NCBI GenBank assembly: GCA_025455765.1
Contig: JALOLX010000028.1
Span: 1-15,266 of the forward strand
Length of the DNA stretch: 15,266 bases
Source: Flavobacteriales bacterium
GTDB taxonomy: Bacteria; Bacteroidota; Bacteroidia; Flavobacteriales_F; PHOS-HE28
Direction of reading: 5' to 3'
Each line of letters begins with the position of its first letter. Position 1 is the stretch's first letter. This document shows positions 13,389-15,266 of this stretch, one piece after another. The notes beneath the pieces are model-generated. The model searched no databases and was not told the origin of the DNA. It was given only the letters and a program-made list of their open reading frames with translations. The translations under genes were made by a program, and so were the position numbers.

Positions 13389-15266
13389 TCAGCGGGCGTT
13401 GCCGAAGGACCACCGCACCCACAGCACGGCATCAAGGCCGCGGGCATCGGTGTAATAGCGGAACCGATCGAGGTAGTCGCGGTAGACGGTATTGAGCAGG
13501 TTGCCGCCAGTGAGGCCCATGCGCAGTTCGCCGGAAGGAAAGTGGCGCGCGGCAGAGATGGTGGCACCCAGGAGGTGATAGGCCGGTGGCGGATCGATGA
13601 AGTCCACGCCGAGCGGGAACCGCTGCTGGTGCAACACCCATTGGCTGGTGAGCCCGATCTCCACGCCCTTCCAGCCGCCGATGCTGTCCACGGCATAGGT
13701 GAGGCTGTTCTCCCAGCGATCGGGCGGCATCAGGAACAGCCAGGTGGACGCCACGAGGTCCTCTGCACGCACCAAGGAGTAGCGGCTGCGCAGGCTGAGC
13801 GGTCCGTGGATACGCAACGTGACCGCCGCATCGATGCCGCTGAGGAAGACATCGGTGGCCACGTAACGGAACACCGGGAAGGCCCCGCGGATGCTGAGCC
13901 TGTAGCCATCCGGGCGCAGGTAGATGTAGTCGTTGATCCAGCCTGCATGACCGCCGATGGTGGCCTTCAACCGACCATCGGCCATCACCGCCTCCAGCTC
14001 GGCCGAGCCACGCAGCGCACGTTCGCTCTCCAGGCGATCATCACCCTCTTCAATGGCAGCCGAACCATGGTGCAGGCCTTCGCTGTACAGTTCGCTCACA
14101 TGCGGAGGACGGAACGCGCTGCTGATGTCGCACCGCAACCGGAGGTCCTTCCGCAGCTGCCAATTGGCGCCGATACTGAAGGCCTGGTTGACGAACACAT
14201 GCTCCGGGGTGATGAAGTTGTCCTCCCGATCGAACTTGGCGATCTGCAGCTGGGTCAGCTCCACGCGCAGCCCGGCTTCGAGCTCCAGGTGCTCCGTGAG
14301 CGGGTAGTGTTCCACAAGGTAGAGTCCACCTGAACGACGCTTGTAGTCCGGCAGCAAGGGCCGCACTCCGGTGCCGGGCACGTTGTAGTTCTCCTGCATC
14401 AGACCTGAGAAGCCAAGCTTCCCGTGCAGGCGCTTCCCGAACCAGTGCTTCCACACCAGGTCCGTGGTATGGGTGTAGAGGAAAAGATCGATGCTGGGGA
14501 TGGAACTGCGACCCGCGCGACGGATATCGTACTCCTGCCGGTCGTCGGCCTGGTAGGCGTAGGTGAGCACGAGCCTGTCGGTATCGCTGAGCCGGAAGGT
14601 GAACTCGCCCTTGGCCAGGTGGTGCGCGGCGGTCTGGCGGGGCGCGTCGATGGTGCGGGTGAAGGGTGCCTGGAACCAGGGTTCGCCGCGCTCCACGGCA
14701 TTGCGCAGGTCGGTGAGGTTGCCGATATGTGCAGCACGGAGGATGCCGAGTTCACGTTGGAAGTAGCTGTAATAGACCTGCGCACCGCCCCAGGGACGCT
14801 GAAGGCCGATGGTGGCGGAAGCTCCCCCTTCGTGCATGCCGGTATTGCTGAGCACATAGCGCGGGCTTTGTGAATCGCCCAAGGTGCGGGCCGATCCCTG
14901 CACACGGAAGCCGAGCCCCCGGATGCGGCTGGAGGCCCATTGGAGCATGCCGTTCCCTCCCCCGCCCTGGCCGTTGTAGGAACCGAAGCCCCGCACTTCG
15001 CCACCCCAACCCGCGCGGCGTGGCAATTCCACCGGCTCGGTGATGACCACCCCACCGATGGCGTCCGCGCCATATTGCACGGACGCAGCACCCTTCACCA
15101 CGGTGATGCGATCGCTGGAGAGCGGGTCCAGGTTGGGCGCATGCTCGGTGCCCCACTGTTGATCCTCCTGTCGGACGCCCTGGTTCATCACCAGCACCCG
15201 GTTCCCGTAGAGGCCATGGATCACGGGCTTGCCGATGGTGGGGCCGCTGCTGAGCATGGTGACCCC
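13389..15266 (-). CDS. TonB-dependent outer-membrane receptor, partial
   Basis: The frame runs off the right edge of the window, so the signal peptide, any carboxypeptidase-like domain and part of the plug are missing; 625 residues are seen. The first 60 or so belong to the plug: PVIHGLYGNRVLVMNQGVRQ, then QQWGTEHAPNLDPLSSDRI and VVKGAASVQYGADAIGG. The rest is the beta-barrel, with SSAFRPPHVSELYSEGLHH in the middle and the C-terminal NLLNTVYRDYLDRFRYYTDARG, a common TonB-receptor ending. It ends WSFGNAR rather than in an aromatic residue. The protein imports a ligand using TonB energy. The ligand is unknown: the plug stretch with acidic and His residues near QQWGTEHAP resembles the general position of the acidic/His stretch in zinc receptor ZnuD, but that is only suggestive. 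Met at 15257 is an internal residue. Confidence 0.93.
   Translation of the reverse strand, partial: GVTMLSSGPTIGKPVIHGLYGNRVLVMNQGVRQEDQQWGTEHAPNLDPLSSDRITVVKGAASVQYGADAIGGVVITEPVELPRRAGWGGEVRGFGSYNGQGGGGNGMLQWASSRIRGLGFRVQGSARTLGDSQSPRYVLSNTGMHEGGASATIGLQRPWGGAQVYYSYFQRELGILRAAHIGNLTDLRNAVERGEPWFQAPFTRTIDAPRQTAAHHLAKGEFTFRLSDTDRLVLTYAYQADDRQEYDIRRAGRSSIPSIDLFLYTHTTDLVWKHWFGKRLHGKLGFSGLMQENYNVPGTGVRPLLPDYKRRSGGLYLVEHYPLTEHLELEAGLRVELTQLQIAKFDREDNFITPEHVFVNQAFSIGANWQLRKDLRLRCDISSAFRPPHVSELYSEGLHHGSAAIEEGDDRLESERALRGSAELEAVMADGRLKATIGGHAGWINDYIYLRPDGYRLSIRGAFPVFRYVATDVFLSGIDAAVTLRIHGPLSLRSRYSLVRAEDLVASTWLFLMPPDRWENSLTYAVDSIGGWKGVEIGLTSQWVLHQQRFPLGVDFIDPPPAYHLLGATISAARHFPSGELRMGLTGGNLLNTVYRDYLDRFRYYTDARGLDAVLWVRWSFGNAR

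Noticed and set aside
13320..14333. A 337-codon plus-strand open frame opposite the TonB receptor
   Set aside because: It is antisense to a receptor with clear plug and barrel motifs, and its product shows no recognisable domain.

Overview
The window reads as a stretch of chromosome from a GC-rich member of the Bacteroidota, plausibly a Flavobacteriales-type bacterium. Several features support this. A 288-residue primary sigma factor starts MRQLKITK. A secreted protease ends in a type IX secretion sorting domain (YPNP motif). The outer-membrane protein at the left edge carries a TamL/BamA-type L6 loop. At least six genes have a TAnnTT(T/C)G box just upstream, the -7 element read by the Bacteroidota primary sigma factor, and most starts lack a Shine-Dalgarno sequence. 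I see no rRNA, tRNA, CRISPR array, insertion sequence or phage gene, and no gene-free stretch reaches 300 bases.

Layout: (1) 1-993, 3' part of an Omp85-family outer-membrane protein. (2) 1077-3099, fbaB (class I fructose-bisphosphate aldolase) and accD (acetyl-CoA carboxylase beta subunit), separated by a long hairpin. (3) 3184-5844, rpsO and pnp with a clear terminator between them; pnp is frameshifted as given. (4) 6003-7616, the primary sigma factor gene and rpe. (5) 7683-10556, a secreted M43-type metalloprotease with two near-identical GEVED domains, then a small PorT-like outer-membrane barrel. (6) 10581-12679, purK, purE and a PPC/DUF296 gene as a tight operon, the last two overlapping by ATGA. 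(7) 12687-15266, on the minus strand, an L,D-transpeptidase-fold gene and a TonB-dependent receptor cut by the window edge.

Most of this is core housekeeping: central carbon metabolism (fbaB, rpe), lipid synthesis (accD), translation and RNA decay (rpsO, pnp), transcription (rpoD) and purine synthesis (purK, purE). Envelope and secretion genes lie around it. I found no convincing new multi-gene system. The points most worth a second look are the pnp frameshift, which looks like a 41-bp deletion between two GCTGAAG copies; three decamer repeats carrying Shine-Dalgarno-like cores in the pnp leader; promoter boxes so close to start codons that some transcripts may be leaderless; and the coupling of a PPC-domain gene to purE.
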